5,901 bases of DNA from Campylobacterota bacterium (GTDB lineage Bacteria > Campylobacterota > Campylobacteria > Campylobacterales > Sulfurovaceae). Under the pieces are notes generated by a model, which made no database searches, was not told the origin of the DNA, and was given only the letters and a program-made list of their open reading frames with translations. Of this stretch, positions 1 through 5,726 are shown one piece after another. Location: contig JAHZJZ010000035.1 in NCBI GenBank assembly GCA_022600655.1, positions 1-5,901 of the forward strand, read 5' to 3'. The position numbers were made by a program, and so were the translations under genes. Every line of letters begins with the position of its first letter. Position 1 is the stretch's first letter.

Positions 1-31
1 AAATTTTATATGTCATTAATAAACTATCTCT

Positions 32-37
32 TATAAT
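32..37 (+). promoter_or_regulatory. Candidate -10 box of the lipoprotein gene
   Basis: A perfect TATAAT lies 28 bp before the lipoprotein start codon, in a very AT-rich stretch without a convincing -35 box. That arrangement is common for the vegetative sigma factor of Campylobacterota. Transcription would begin near base 44, giving a leader of about 20 nt that carries the ribosome-binding site AAGGAG at 54-59. In DNA this AT-rich a TATAAT can arise by chance, so the call rests mainly on its good position. Confidence 0.4.
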
Positions 38-65
38 TTATATACAAAGGTACAAGGAGTTTTAT

Positions 66-1676
66 ATGAAGTTTTTGAGTCTAAAGGGGCTACTTATTCC
101 CCTATTTTTACTCTTTTTTGTGGGATGTTTTGGTTCTAAACCCAAACCAACACCCCCTAAAGATAATAGTGCAACAAACAATCAGTCAAAAATAGGTGGT
201 ATCAACACCCATCTACTAAAAAATGAGCAGTTTAAACCACAGCCTATTCCTAGCTACTACTATGGTCAACTTGTAGTAGAGACAACCCTTTATGAGAATG
301 CAATTAAAGGTCCCAATGCTCTTAAATTTCAAAACTATCTTATTAAACTTTTTGGTAGTGAACAGAAGCAGTTTGGTATCTCTTTAACCCCTACGATTAA
401 TGGAATTAAACTTCCTGATGTGATTCTCTTCTCTTATGCTTATAACTCTCAAAAGAGTCATTGGCAGAGTGACTATGTGGCTGAGTATGTTTCTCCTTTT
501 ATAAAACTAGATAGCAACACCATTCTAGCCTATGAACTCAAACATAATGCCAGTAACTATGTCAACAGCTCTTTGGTACAAAAAGTAAATACCATTATTG
601 ATGAATACAGTGCCATCGCTCCTGGTGCCTGGGCAATTTCTGAAGCTTCTAAACCAATCGTACAGAGTGCTTCTAAATTTGCCGATACCATGATAGAGGC
701 TTTTTTAACCCAGTCGGTTAGTGCAGATGTCTCTAGCCAACTCCAACCAGCATTTAATGGAAGAAAGGCTCAAACCATTAAAGTTACTGATAATGAGAAC
801 AACCCTTTAGCAGATATCCGTATCTCTGTACGTTTAGCCAACTCTCTTCTCAACTCACAAACCGAAGCGATATCGAGTGATTTTATTCAATCTGTACCAA
901 AAATGATTCCATTTATAGACCCACTCAACACCATTAAGGTCAATGGTAAAGAGAATCGAACCATTCGCCAAGATTTAACCACCGATATCAACCGTCTCGC
1001 TAACATTAAGAGTCCAAATGAGTTTAGTGGTGAGTGTCACTATATTCTCAATAACAAACTTCAAAGCACATATGGACTCACCCGCTTTGATGCCTTAAAT
1101 GCCATGCGTTACCTACTACGCACTACCAAGTTTTCGAAATCAAAAGCACTCTACAACAGTGGGTGTCTAAGTGATGAAGATTTTGAACTGCTCAGACTGA
1201 TGGGAGTTCCTATTAAACTCAATGATGAATTTTTAGAGTTTGATCCAGAACTATACCCAAATATTGGAAAACTGATGCAGTCACCAAATGATAAGAGCAG
1301 GGTTAAAAATATAAAACGATTCTTCTCTGATGATGTCTTTATAAGTACAGACAAAGAGAGTACCAGCCTTATCAATGGTTATCTCCCAGGATATGCCTAC
1401 AGTAGAGATGATATCATTAACCTCTTTTCAGAGATGAATGCTGCACGTTTTTGTTGTATTAAACGACCTGAAGTCAATGGACAATCACTTAAAAATGGTC
1501 AACAGATGTTCTTTAGACGAGCTAAAGATAAAACCCTTTACAGTCTAGAGTTTTACAGAGGTAAACGGAAACCATTTATTAATCATATCATTTTAAAAGT
1601 ACTTGATTATGATGAAATTAGTCAAAACCGAAAAACTGCCCTATTAAAGAGTATCAAAGAGGATGAGTATTATTAA
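66..1676 (+). CDS. Putative lipoprotein of unknown function
   Basis: The product has 536 residues and I do not recognise its family. The N-terminus is a lipoprotein signal: basic start (K2, K7), hydrophobic core at about residues 8-19, and a lipobox ending V19-G20-C21, so the mature protein should be lipidated on C21. A Lys/Pro/Asn-rich linker follows (about 24-45). The rest is soluble, mixed alpha/beta in character, with no second membrane segment. Only four other cysteines occur (C324, C367 and the pair C463-C464), which could form disulfides in the periplasm. F22 at position +2 does not suggest inner-membrane retention by the Asp rule known from enterics, so outer-membrane sorting is possible. 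The start is set by AAGGAG at 54-59, six bases before the ATG. The gene reads in the same direction as the LOG gene and ends 35 bp before it. No frameshift is seen. That it is a lipoprotein is fairly sure; its role is open. Confidence 0.88.
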   Translation: MKFLSLKGLLIPLFLLFFVGCFGSKPKPTPPKDNSATNNQSKIGGINTHLLKNEQFKPQPIPSYYYGQLVVETTLYENAIKGPNALKFQNYLIKLFGSEQKQFGISLTPTINGIKLPDVILFSYAYNSQKSHWQSDYVAEYVSPFIKLDSNTILAYELKHNASNYVNSSLVQKVNTIIDEYSAIAPGAWAISEASKPIVQSASKFADTMIEAFLTQSVSADVSSQLQPAFNGRKAQTIKVTDNENNPLADIRISVRLANSLLNSQTEAISSDFIQSVPKMIPFIDPLNTIKVNGKENRTIRQDLTTDINRLANIKSPNEFSGECHYILNNKLQSTYGLTRFDALNAMRYLLRTTKFSKSKALYNSGCLSDEDFELLRLMGVPIKLNDEFLEFDPELYPNIGKLMQSPNDKSRVKNIKRFFSDDVFISTDKESTSLINGYLPGYAYSRDDIINLFSEMNAARFCCIKRPEVNGQSLKNGQQMFFRRAKDKTLYSLEFYRGKRKPFINHIILKVLDYDEISQNRKTALLKSIKEDEYY

Positions 1677-1684
1677 ACCTCTTG

Positions 1685-1711
1685 TATAATTCTTAAAAAC
1701 AAAGAATTATA
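1685..1711. repeat. 10-bp inverted repeat with a -10 box on each strand
   Basis: TATAATTCTT (1685-1694) and AAGAATTATA (1702-1711) are perfect reverse complements around a 7-base A-rich spacer. The right arm ends on the base directly before the LOG start codon. The outer six bases of each arm read TATAAT in the outward-in direction: 1685-1690 on the plus strand, 1711-1706 on the minus strand. The plus-strand box is well placed to start LOG mRNA near 1697, leaving only about 15 untranslated bases with no good Shine-Dalgarno. In a longer transcript from the lipoprotein gene the repeat could fold as a hairpin against the LOG start. No U-run follows the right arm, so it is not a typical terminator. 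It could also be an operator. Confidence 0.6.
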
Positions 1712-2449
1712 ATGAATAGAAGAATAAGAGATAAAAACAGTATCTACCTAGACTCATGGAGTCTTTTTAAAATCATGGCTGACTTTGTCAAAGGCTATGA
1801 TGACTTAGAAGATGTAGGAGCTGCCGTTACAGTCTTTGGAAGTGCAAGACTCAAAGAGGAGACTCTCTGTTATCAACAAGCCCAAGAGGTAGGTAAAAAA
1901 CTAGCCGACTCTGGCTACAGTGTCATCACGGGTGGTTCATTTGGTATTATGGAAGCAGCCAACCGTGGTGCGAAAGAGTCCTCTCATGCTGAATCTATTG
2001 GACTCAATATCGACCTACCCCATGAACAAGAGGGAAACCACTACCTTGATAGAGAACTAAAGTTTGACTACTTCTTTGTTAGAAAAGTAATGCTGGTACG
2101 TTACTCATTGGCTTATGTTATTATGCCTGGTGGTTTTGGAACCATGGATGAACTTTTTGAAGTTCTTACGCTTATTCAAACCAAAAAGAGTTCACCAGGA
2201 GCTGTCATTTTAGTGGGTAAAGATTACTGGTCAAAACTCTTTGAGTTTATGGAAACGACGATGTTAGAGTATGGTACGATTAACAAAAAAGACTTAGAAT
2301 TAATCTCCATTGTCGATGATACTGATGAAGTGGTTAAAATAGTAGACAACTCACTCAACGCTCAACTAGAAGCGATTAAAGAGATGGGTCTTGAAGACTC
2401 CAACTATGGTAACATGCTTAAAGAGACTCAAAATAACCGATGTTGTTAA
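1712..2449 (+). CDS. LOG family protein (TIGR00730-type Rossmann-fold)
   Basis: This 245-residue protein belongs to the LOG / 'lysine decarboxylase-like' family. Characterised members hydrolyse nucleoside 5'-monophosphates, notably cytokinin riboside monophosphates, to free base and ribose 5-phosphate; many bacterial members have an unknown natural substrate. Diagnostic motifs are visible: VFGSAR at 41-46, GGSFGIMEAANRGA at 74-87 (nucleotide-binding loop), and the signature PGGFGTMDE at 139-147 with the conserved Glu at its end. The N-terminal block (about 15-35, W-S-L-F-K-I-M-A-D-F-V) is typical of the longer bacterial form and supports the first ATG over the internal Met22. It has no signal peptide, so it should be cytoplasmic. 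The ribosome-binding site is weak (AAAGAA-like, inside the inverted repeat). The C-terminus ends in a Cys pair. Its stop codon overlaps the stop of the convergent ribbon-helix-helix gene. The family call is strong; the lysine decarboxylase label used in older annotations should not be read as an activity. Confidence 0.94.
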   Translation: MNRRIRDKNSIYLDSWSLFKIMADFVKGYDDLEDVGAAVTVFGSARLKEETLCYQQAQEVGKKLADSGYSVITGGSFGIMEAANRGAKESSHAESIGLNIDLPHEQEGNHYLDRELKFDYFFVRKVMLVRYSLAYVIMPGGFGTMDELFEVLTLIQTKKSSPGAVILVGKDYWSKLFEFMETTMLEYGTINKKDLELISIVDDTDEVVKIVDNSLNAQLEAIKEMGLEDSNYGNMLKETQNNRCC

Positions 2450-2667
2450 TCTATATCAATACCATCCCAAAACTCATCATAGTCAAGATTGGTCATCGCA
2501 TTTTCATCTGCTAGATTCTTCTCTAGCAGTTTCTTCTGCTCTGTTTCAAAATAGAGTTCAAGTGCCTCATTTAACATCGTATTCATATCTTTTTTTAACA
2601 GCTCTGAGAATGTTTGTAGATTCTCCACTGTATCAGCCTTTAAGTGAAAATTTATTTGATTTTCCAT
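2446..2667 (-). CDS. Ribbon-helix-helix antitoxin-like protein
   Basis: The 73-residue product fits a ribbon-helix-helix DNA-binding protein: a short strand with alternating residues (NQINFHLK, 3-10), helix A (about 12-24) and helix B (about 27-45, NTMLNEALELYF...). A charged tail ends in LDYDEFWDGIDID (61-73). An acidic, aromatic C-terminal tail after this fold is what many type II antitoxins use to clamp their toxin, and the protein resembles antitoxins of that kind. No toxin gene sits beside it: upstream is the TRAP permease, 8 bp away, and downstream is the convergent LOG gene. AAGGA at 2673-2677 lies five bases before the ATG and overlaps the permease stop TAA (2676-2678), so translation is probably coupled to the permease. 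It could be an orphan antitoxin or a local repressor. The fold is fairly sure; the role is inferred. Confidence 0.78.
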   Translation of the reverse strand: MENQINFHLKADTVENLQTFSELLKKDMNTMLNEALELYFETEQKKLLEKNLADENAMTNLDYDEFWDGIDID

Positions 2668-2675
2668 TTTTTTCC

Positions 2676-4529
2676 TTATTTTCCAAACAGATATATTAAA
2701 TCTGGAAACATTACCACAATTAATAGTGCCAATATCTGTAAACCTATAAATGGTATTACACCCTTATAAATCTGACCTGTTGTCACCATATTTCCTGCTG
2801 CCCCTTTAAGGTAAAAGAGTGCAAATCCAAATGGTGGTGTTAAAAACGAAGCTTGAAGATTCAGAGCTATCAACACAGCAAACCATATAGGGTCAATCCC
2901 AAAAGCATGAACGATTGGTACTAAAATTGGCACCACGACAAAAGCGATTTCGATAAAGTCTATAAAGAATCCTAAGATAAAAATGACTACCATAGCAATC
3001 AATATAAACATCCACGCTTCACCCACATCTCCTGTAAAAAACTGTAGAGCCATATCATCTCCACCTAGTTCATTGAAAACCAAAGAGAAGGCAGTTGCAC
3101 CGATGAGTATCATAAATATCATCGAAGTGAGTTTGACACTCTCTATCGAAGCATATCGTAACAGTTCCAAAGAGAACTTACCATTAAACAGAGCCAAAAC
3201 CAAAGCCCCAAGCACCCCAATAGCAGCCGACTCAGTAGGACTTGCAATTCCAGCAAATATAGAACCTAAAACAGCTACTATTAGTAGTAAGGGTGGCGTA
3301 ATTACTTTCAACGCCTCTTTAAGAACCAGTCCATAATCTTCATTGCTCTCTATGGCAGGTGCTACACTCTTATTTAAATGTGCATAAATAAGTATATAAA
3401 TAATATAAAGCCCAATTAAAATCAGTCCTGGAACGACAGCTGCTTTAAACAAATCACCCACAGAGAGGTGCATCTGGTCACCCAATACAATCAATACAAT
3501 AGAGGGTGGAATAATCTGCCCTAATGTCCCAGAAGCAGCGATAGAACCCGTCGCCAACTCAGGTGAATAGTTATGTTTTAACATCAAAGGCAGAGCTATC
3601 AGACTCATCATCACCACCGATGCCCCAACAATCCCTGTACTAGCAGCTAAAATAGCCCCTACCAGCACCACAGAGATAGCCAAACCACCACGAATTCCTC
3701 CAAAGAGTTTTCCCATAGAGAGCAGTAAATCTTCTGCCATTTTTGACTTTTCAAGAATCAGACCCATCAAAATAAACAGAGGAACCGACATCAACGTAAT
3801 GTTCCCCATAATCCCATAGACACGATAAGGCAACATATCTAACACATTCATACCCAACTCATCTGAGATTAGAGCAAAAAATAGAGCCACCCCAGCAAAG
3901 ACAAATGCCACTTGAAAACCTGTCATTAGTAACAACAGTGTCAATGCAAACATCAACCATAACGGGTCAATCCAAAAGGCTAAATCAAGTGATGAAAAAA
4001 GAAAAAAGAGGATAATCACTCCCAAATAACTAAAAAATCTTTTTTTAGACTCCAGTTTAGCATAAGCTTTGAGTATCTCAGAAATAGCCTGTAAAACCAA
4101 CAACACAAAGGCAATAAACAGAACCCCTTTTATAAAAAACCGATACTCTAACCCTCCAGGGTCTGATGAAACCTCATTTTGAACATAAGACTGCAAAGTC
4201 ATCTCAAACGCACCATTCAGAAAAAACAGAGAAAAAGGAATCAACAGTATCAACATAGAGAAAATCTGAACCATCGCTTTGGTCTGCGTAGAGTAGTGAG
4301 AAAAAAAGATATCTACCCGAACATGCTTGTCATGTTTCAAGGCATATGCAAGACCAAAGAGAAAAACAATATCAAAAATATGCCACTCTATCTCCTGCAG
4401 TGCAATGGAACCTTCTGAAAAGAGATAACGCATCATGGCATCGTAACCTACTAAGAGAGCTAGACATAGGGCTAAAATGGCTGTTAGGAAGCCTGTTTTT
4501 TTGGTTAGGGTGTCGATATAGTAACTCAT
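2676..4529 (-). CDS. TRAP transporter permease, fused DctQ-DctM
   Basis: This 617-residue inner-membrane protein joins the small (DctQ) and large (DctM) permease subunits of a tripartite ATP-independent periplasmic transporter. Such systems use an ion gradient and a periplasmic binding protein to import organic acids. The DctQ part spans about 1-165, with membrane segments near 14-30, 50-64, 87-105 and 133-152. The DctM part runs from about 166 to the end and carries family blocks SGTLGQIIPPS (333-343), GIASPTESAAIG (427-438) and LTPPFGFALFYLKGAA (563-578). The last block resembles the large subunits called mannitol/chloroaromatic type, which include 2-oxoacid carriers, so a small carboxylate substrate is plausible but not shown. 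Length matches known fusions such as SiaQM (about 616 residues). The ATG at 4529 is chosen because residues before it would come from a REP-like palindrome and start with TTG. No binding-protein gene is present in the window. Confidence 0.93.
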   Translation of the reverse strand: MSYYIDTLTKKTGFLTAILALCLALLVGYDAMMRYLFSEGSIALQEIEWHIFDIVFLFGLAYALKHDKHVRVDIFFSHYSTQTKAMVQIFSMLILLIPFSLFFLNGAFEMTLQSYVQNEVSSDPGGLEYRFFIKGVLFIAFVLLVLQAISEILKAYAKLESKKRFFSYLGVIILFFLFSSLDLAFWIDPLWLMFALTLLLLMTGFQVAFVFAGVALFFALISDELGMNVLDMLPYRVYGIMGNITLMSVPLFILMGLILEKSKMAEDLLLSMGKLFGGIRGGLAISVVLVGAILAASTGIVGASVVMMSLIALPLMLKHNYSPELATGSIAASGTLGQIIPPSIVLIVLGDQMHLSVGDLFKAAVVPGLILIGLYIIYILIYAHLNKSVAPAIESNEDYGLVLKEALKVITPPLLLIVAVLGSIFAGIASPTESAAIGVLGALVLALFNGKFSLELLRYASIESVKLTSMIFMILIGATAFSLVFNELGGDDMALQFFTGDVGEAWMFILIAMVVIFILGFFIDFIEIAFVVVPILVPIVHAFGIDPIWFAVLIALNLQASFLTPPFGFALFYLKGAAGNMVTTGQIYKGVIPFIGLQILALLIVVMFPDLIYLFGK

Positions 4530-4540
4530 AGTATATAAAT

Positions 4541-4546
4541 TTCCTT
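4541..4546 (-). promoter_or_regulatory. Ribosome-binding site that fixes the TRAP permease start
   Basis: On the minus strand AAGGAA precedes the ATG at 4529 by 11 bases, somewhat long but usable. Just upstream is a run of nine A (T at 4548-4556 on the plus strand). The alternative TTG start at 4583 lies inside the palindrome at 4564-4593 and would add 18 hydrophilic residues in front of DctQ, so this site decides the shorter start. Confidence 0.6.
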
Positions 4547-4563
4547 CTTTTTTTTTAAACTCT

Positions 4564-4593
4564 GTAGGTCGGGATGAGGGCAACCCAACCTAC
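4564..4593. repeat. REP-like GC-rich palindrome
   Basis: The arms are GTAGGTCGGG (4564-4573) and CCCAACCTAC (4584-4593) around a 10-base loop. Nine of ten positions pair; the one mismatch (4570 with 4587) becomes a G-U wobble in a minus-strand transcript. It stands out as a GC-rich island in AT-rich DNA. The GTAG head followed by GTTGGG resembles repetitive extragenic palindromes (REPs), whose GTAG/GTGG head is known to be linked with REP-associated tyrosine transposases. A second, outer inverted pair flanks it: AACTCT (4558-4563) and AGAGTT (4609-4614). No U-run follows either side, so it is not a standard terminator. It lies in the 86-bp gap between the 53-codon ORF and the permease start. 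Only one copy is visible here. Confidence 0.6.
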
Positions 4594-4615
4594 TTCGGAA
4601 TATATATTAGAGTTC

Positions 4616-4777
4616 TTATTCATTATTCTCAAAAGGAATATGCTTTTCATTACAATAAGACTTTATATCCGTATCACTTTTTAAAGCTTGGTCACAAAAC
4701 TCTAATTCAAATTCTTGTTTAACTCGTTGATGATTCTTTCCTTTTGTAGTAATAATTTCTTTAAACGTACTATTCAT
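4616..4777 (-). CDS. Small hypothetical protein, 53 residues
   Basis: An ATG-started ORF of 53 codons begins MNSTFKEIITTKGKNHQRVK and ends in TAA. The protein is hydrophilic and charged, with two cysteines (C28, C42), no signal peptide and no membrane segment. I do not recognise it. It begins nine bases after the stop (TAG) of the broken RelE-like gene and is in that same frame. No clear Shine-Dalgarno is present, so it would depend on translational coupling. It covers most of the space between the toxin remnant and the REP-like palindrome. It may be a real small gene of the toxin-antitoxin operon, a remnant of a longer gene, or a chance ORF; its unbiased amino-acid composition mildly favours coding. 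Confidence 0.42.
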   Translation of the reverse strand: MNSTFKEIITTKGKNHQRVKQEFELEFCDQALKSDTDIKSYCNEKHIPFENNE

Positions 4778-4786
4778 TTTAGTATT

Positions 4787-5102
4787 CTACAGACTCTCAA
4801 TCAAATCAATCAACAAATCTTCATCTATCATCTCAATCTCAGACTTATCATAAATAGTCAAAAGGTAAGTAGTCTCTTCCAGTTGAATATAGTAATAGAT
4901 ACGATAACCAGCACTTTTGCCTTTGTTTTTACTGCTATTTGCCAAGCGTATTTTATATAAATTTTTTTGAATAGATGTAGAAGATTGATGAAGAGATTCA
5001 AAGTCACCAACAAGTAACTTCAAATCATTTTTGAGATTTTTATATTTTTTACTTAGTTTTTTAGCTTGTTTATCAAAAAAGTTCTGTGGTCTTAAAGTTC
5101 AT
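4787..5102 (-). pseudogene. RelE-family toxin gene, frameshifted near its 5' end
   Basis: Type II toxins of the RelE/ParE/HigB class are small ribonucleases (or gyrase inhibitors) held in check by an antitoxin. The natural start is the ATG at 5102, overlapping the antitoxin end by 11 bp. It reads MNFKTTELF and then hits TGA at 5075-5073. Removing one T from the six-T tract (A at 5075-5080 on the plus strand) gives an open frame of exactly 104 residues: MNFKTTELFDKQAKKLSKKY..., followed by YKIRLANSS (49-57), GKSAGYRIYYY (61-71) and LLTIYDKSE (80-88). Both ends and the length fit the family. Without that change the frame has no ATG or GTG; its first usable codon is a TTG at 5023, which would drop the N-terminal helix. 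The rest is undamaged, so the lesion is recent, a sequencing error, or compensated by slippage. Downstream is the 53-residue ORF. Confidence 0.82.
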
Positions 5103-5307
5103 CAAACAATTTTCCAATATCGTTTGTTTTTCCTTGCTGAACCTCTTGTAGTGCTTTATTTACTTCATAAGCTTCTTTTTTAGTGTTAAGATAAAGAAGA
5201 AACTCATCTACAAGTTTTGTAGCTTGATTTTGATATCTATATCTAAAAAATTCTTCTAGCTCTTTTGTCATAGGTATTTCTATATTTTCTATTTTAATTG
5301 TTTGCAT
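5092..5307 (-). CDS. RelB-like antitoxin of the RelE-type module
   Basis: This 71-residue protein is the likely antitoxin of the overlapping RelE-family gene. The order antitoxin-then-toxin, with the toxin ATG inside the last codons (11-bp overlap), is typical of type II modules and balances the two products. It has a short N-terminal strand (QTIKIENIEIP, 2-12), a helical centre (about 14-40) and a charged, mostly helical tail (about 42-71) ending GKLFDEL, as expected for an extended toxin-binding tail. The fold class is not clear from the sequence alone; RelB- or Phd-like small antitoxins are the nearest description. The start is well supported: AAGGAG at 5313-5318 lies five bases before the ATG. 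It has its own promoter candidate in the 50-bp gap behind the PIN gene. The reading frame is intact, in contrast to its toxin. Confidence 0.8.
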   Translation of the reverse strand: MQTIKIENIEIPMTKELEEFFRYRYQNQATKLVDEFLLYLNTKKEAYEVNKALQEVQQGKTNDIGKLFDEL

Positions 5308-5333
5308 GGCTTCTCCTTTTATCTACTATTTTG

Positions 5334-5342
5334 ATTATATCA
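5334..5342 (-). promoter_or_regulatory. Extended -10 promoter of the RelB/RelE-like module
   Basis: On the minus strand TGATATAAT is a perfect extended -10 (TGnTATAAT), 27 bp before the antitoxin ATG. Transcription would begin near 5327, giving a leader of about 20 nt that carries the strong AAGGAG site. Directly upstream, AGTTT and AAACT (5347-5351 and 5353-5357) form a short palindrome about a single A. It could be an operator for autoregulation, common in these modules, but is short enough to be chance. Confidence 0.6.
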
Positions 5343-5357
5343 CAAGAGTTTAAAACT

Positions 5358-5726
5358 TTATTTATTAGTACAACACTTCAACAATTTCTTATCAAATGTC
5401 TTAACCTCATATGTATCTTTCAAAGCACAAAGGTATCCGTCAACAAAGTCAATATTTTTCTTTTCGTAATATTGCAATGCCAATAAAACATTCGATTTCT
5501 GAGCAGTCATACTGATATTACTTTGTGATAAAAAAGAGGAAATAGCATTGACTAAGTCTGATTTACTGACTTTATAAACTTTCTCTAACACATAAACAAC
5601 TTCTGCAACCACTTCATTTAAAACCATACAACTATGATTATTAATCGTCTCTTTTGCTATGCTAAACATCTCTTCATGGTCTTTTAGTAGATAGCGTAAT
5701 ATATAATTTGCATCAAGGAGTATCAT
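5358..5726 (-). CDS. vapC: PIN-domain toxin (VapC-like ribonuclease)
   Basis: The 122-residue protein is a PIN-domain endoribonuclease of the VapC class, which cut specific RNAs (often tRNA or rRNA) when free of antitoxin. The acidic site can be traced: D5 in ILLDANYILRYLL (2-14), E38 and/or E42 in LNEVVAEVVYVLE (36-48), D96 in IDFVDGYLCAL (92-102), and D112 in TFDKKL (110-115). All expected acids are present, so the enzyme looks intact. Length is usual for the family. Its ATG overlaps the stop of the upstream antitoxin gene (ATGA, 5723-5726), so translation is coupled; GAGGAA lies 11 bases upstream at 5738-5743. The gene ends 50 bp before the next antitoxin, which has its own promoter. The symbol is given at family level only. 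Target RNA cannot be told from the sequence. Confidence 0.88.
   Translation of the reverse strand: MILLDANYILRYLLKDHEEMFSIAKETINNHSCMVLNEVVAEVVYVLEKVYKVSKSDLVNAISSFLSQSNISMTAQKSNVLLALQYYEKKNIDFVDGYLCALKDTYEVKTFDKKLLKCCTNK

Noticed and set aside
1151..1375. Minus-strand ORF of 74 codons
   Set aside because: It is antisense to the lipoprotein gene, low in complexity (Ser/Leu-rich) and lacks a ribosome-binding site.
2391..2699. Plus-strand ORF of 102 codons
   Set aside because: It is antisense to the ribbon-helix-helix gene and out of frame with the LOG end; no ribosome-binding site and no protein-like pattern.
2983..3336. Plus-strand ORF of 117 codons
   Set aside because: It lies wholly antisense to conserved DctM sequence and its Ser/Ala/Asn-rich composition is a reflection of the membrane-protein codons.
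4179..4531. Two plus-strand ORFs of 79 and 61 codons
   Set aside because: Both are antisense to the DctQ half of the permease, which has clear family character.
4530..4583. N-terminal extension of the TRAP permease from a TTG at 4583
   Set aside because: The extension would be encoded by the REP-like palindrome and A9 tract, is hydrophilic, and is replaced by an ATG at 4529 with an AAGGAA site.
4564..4593. Intrinsic terminator
   Set aside because: The stem is strong, but neither strand has a U-run immediately after it; on the minus strand the stem is followed by AGAGTTT and then A-rich DNA.
4715..4960. Plus-strand ORF of 81 codons
   Set aside because: It is antisense to the toxin remnant and the 53-codon ORF and has no upstream ribosome-binding site.
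4787..5023. A complete 78-residue toxin starting at TTG 5023
   Set aside because: The sequence upstream in the same frame still encodes the family's N-terminal helix, and a better ATG at 5102 overlaps the antitoxin; the short form is a product of the frameshift.
5298..5486. Plus-strand ORF of 62 codons
   Set aside because: It is antisense to the PIN toxin 3' end and the antitoxin promoter; no supporting signal.
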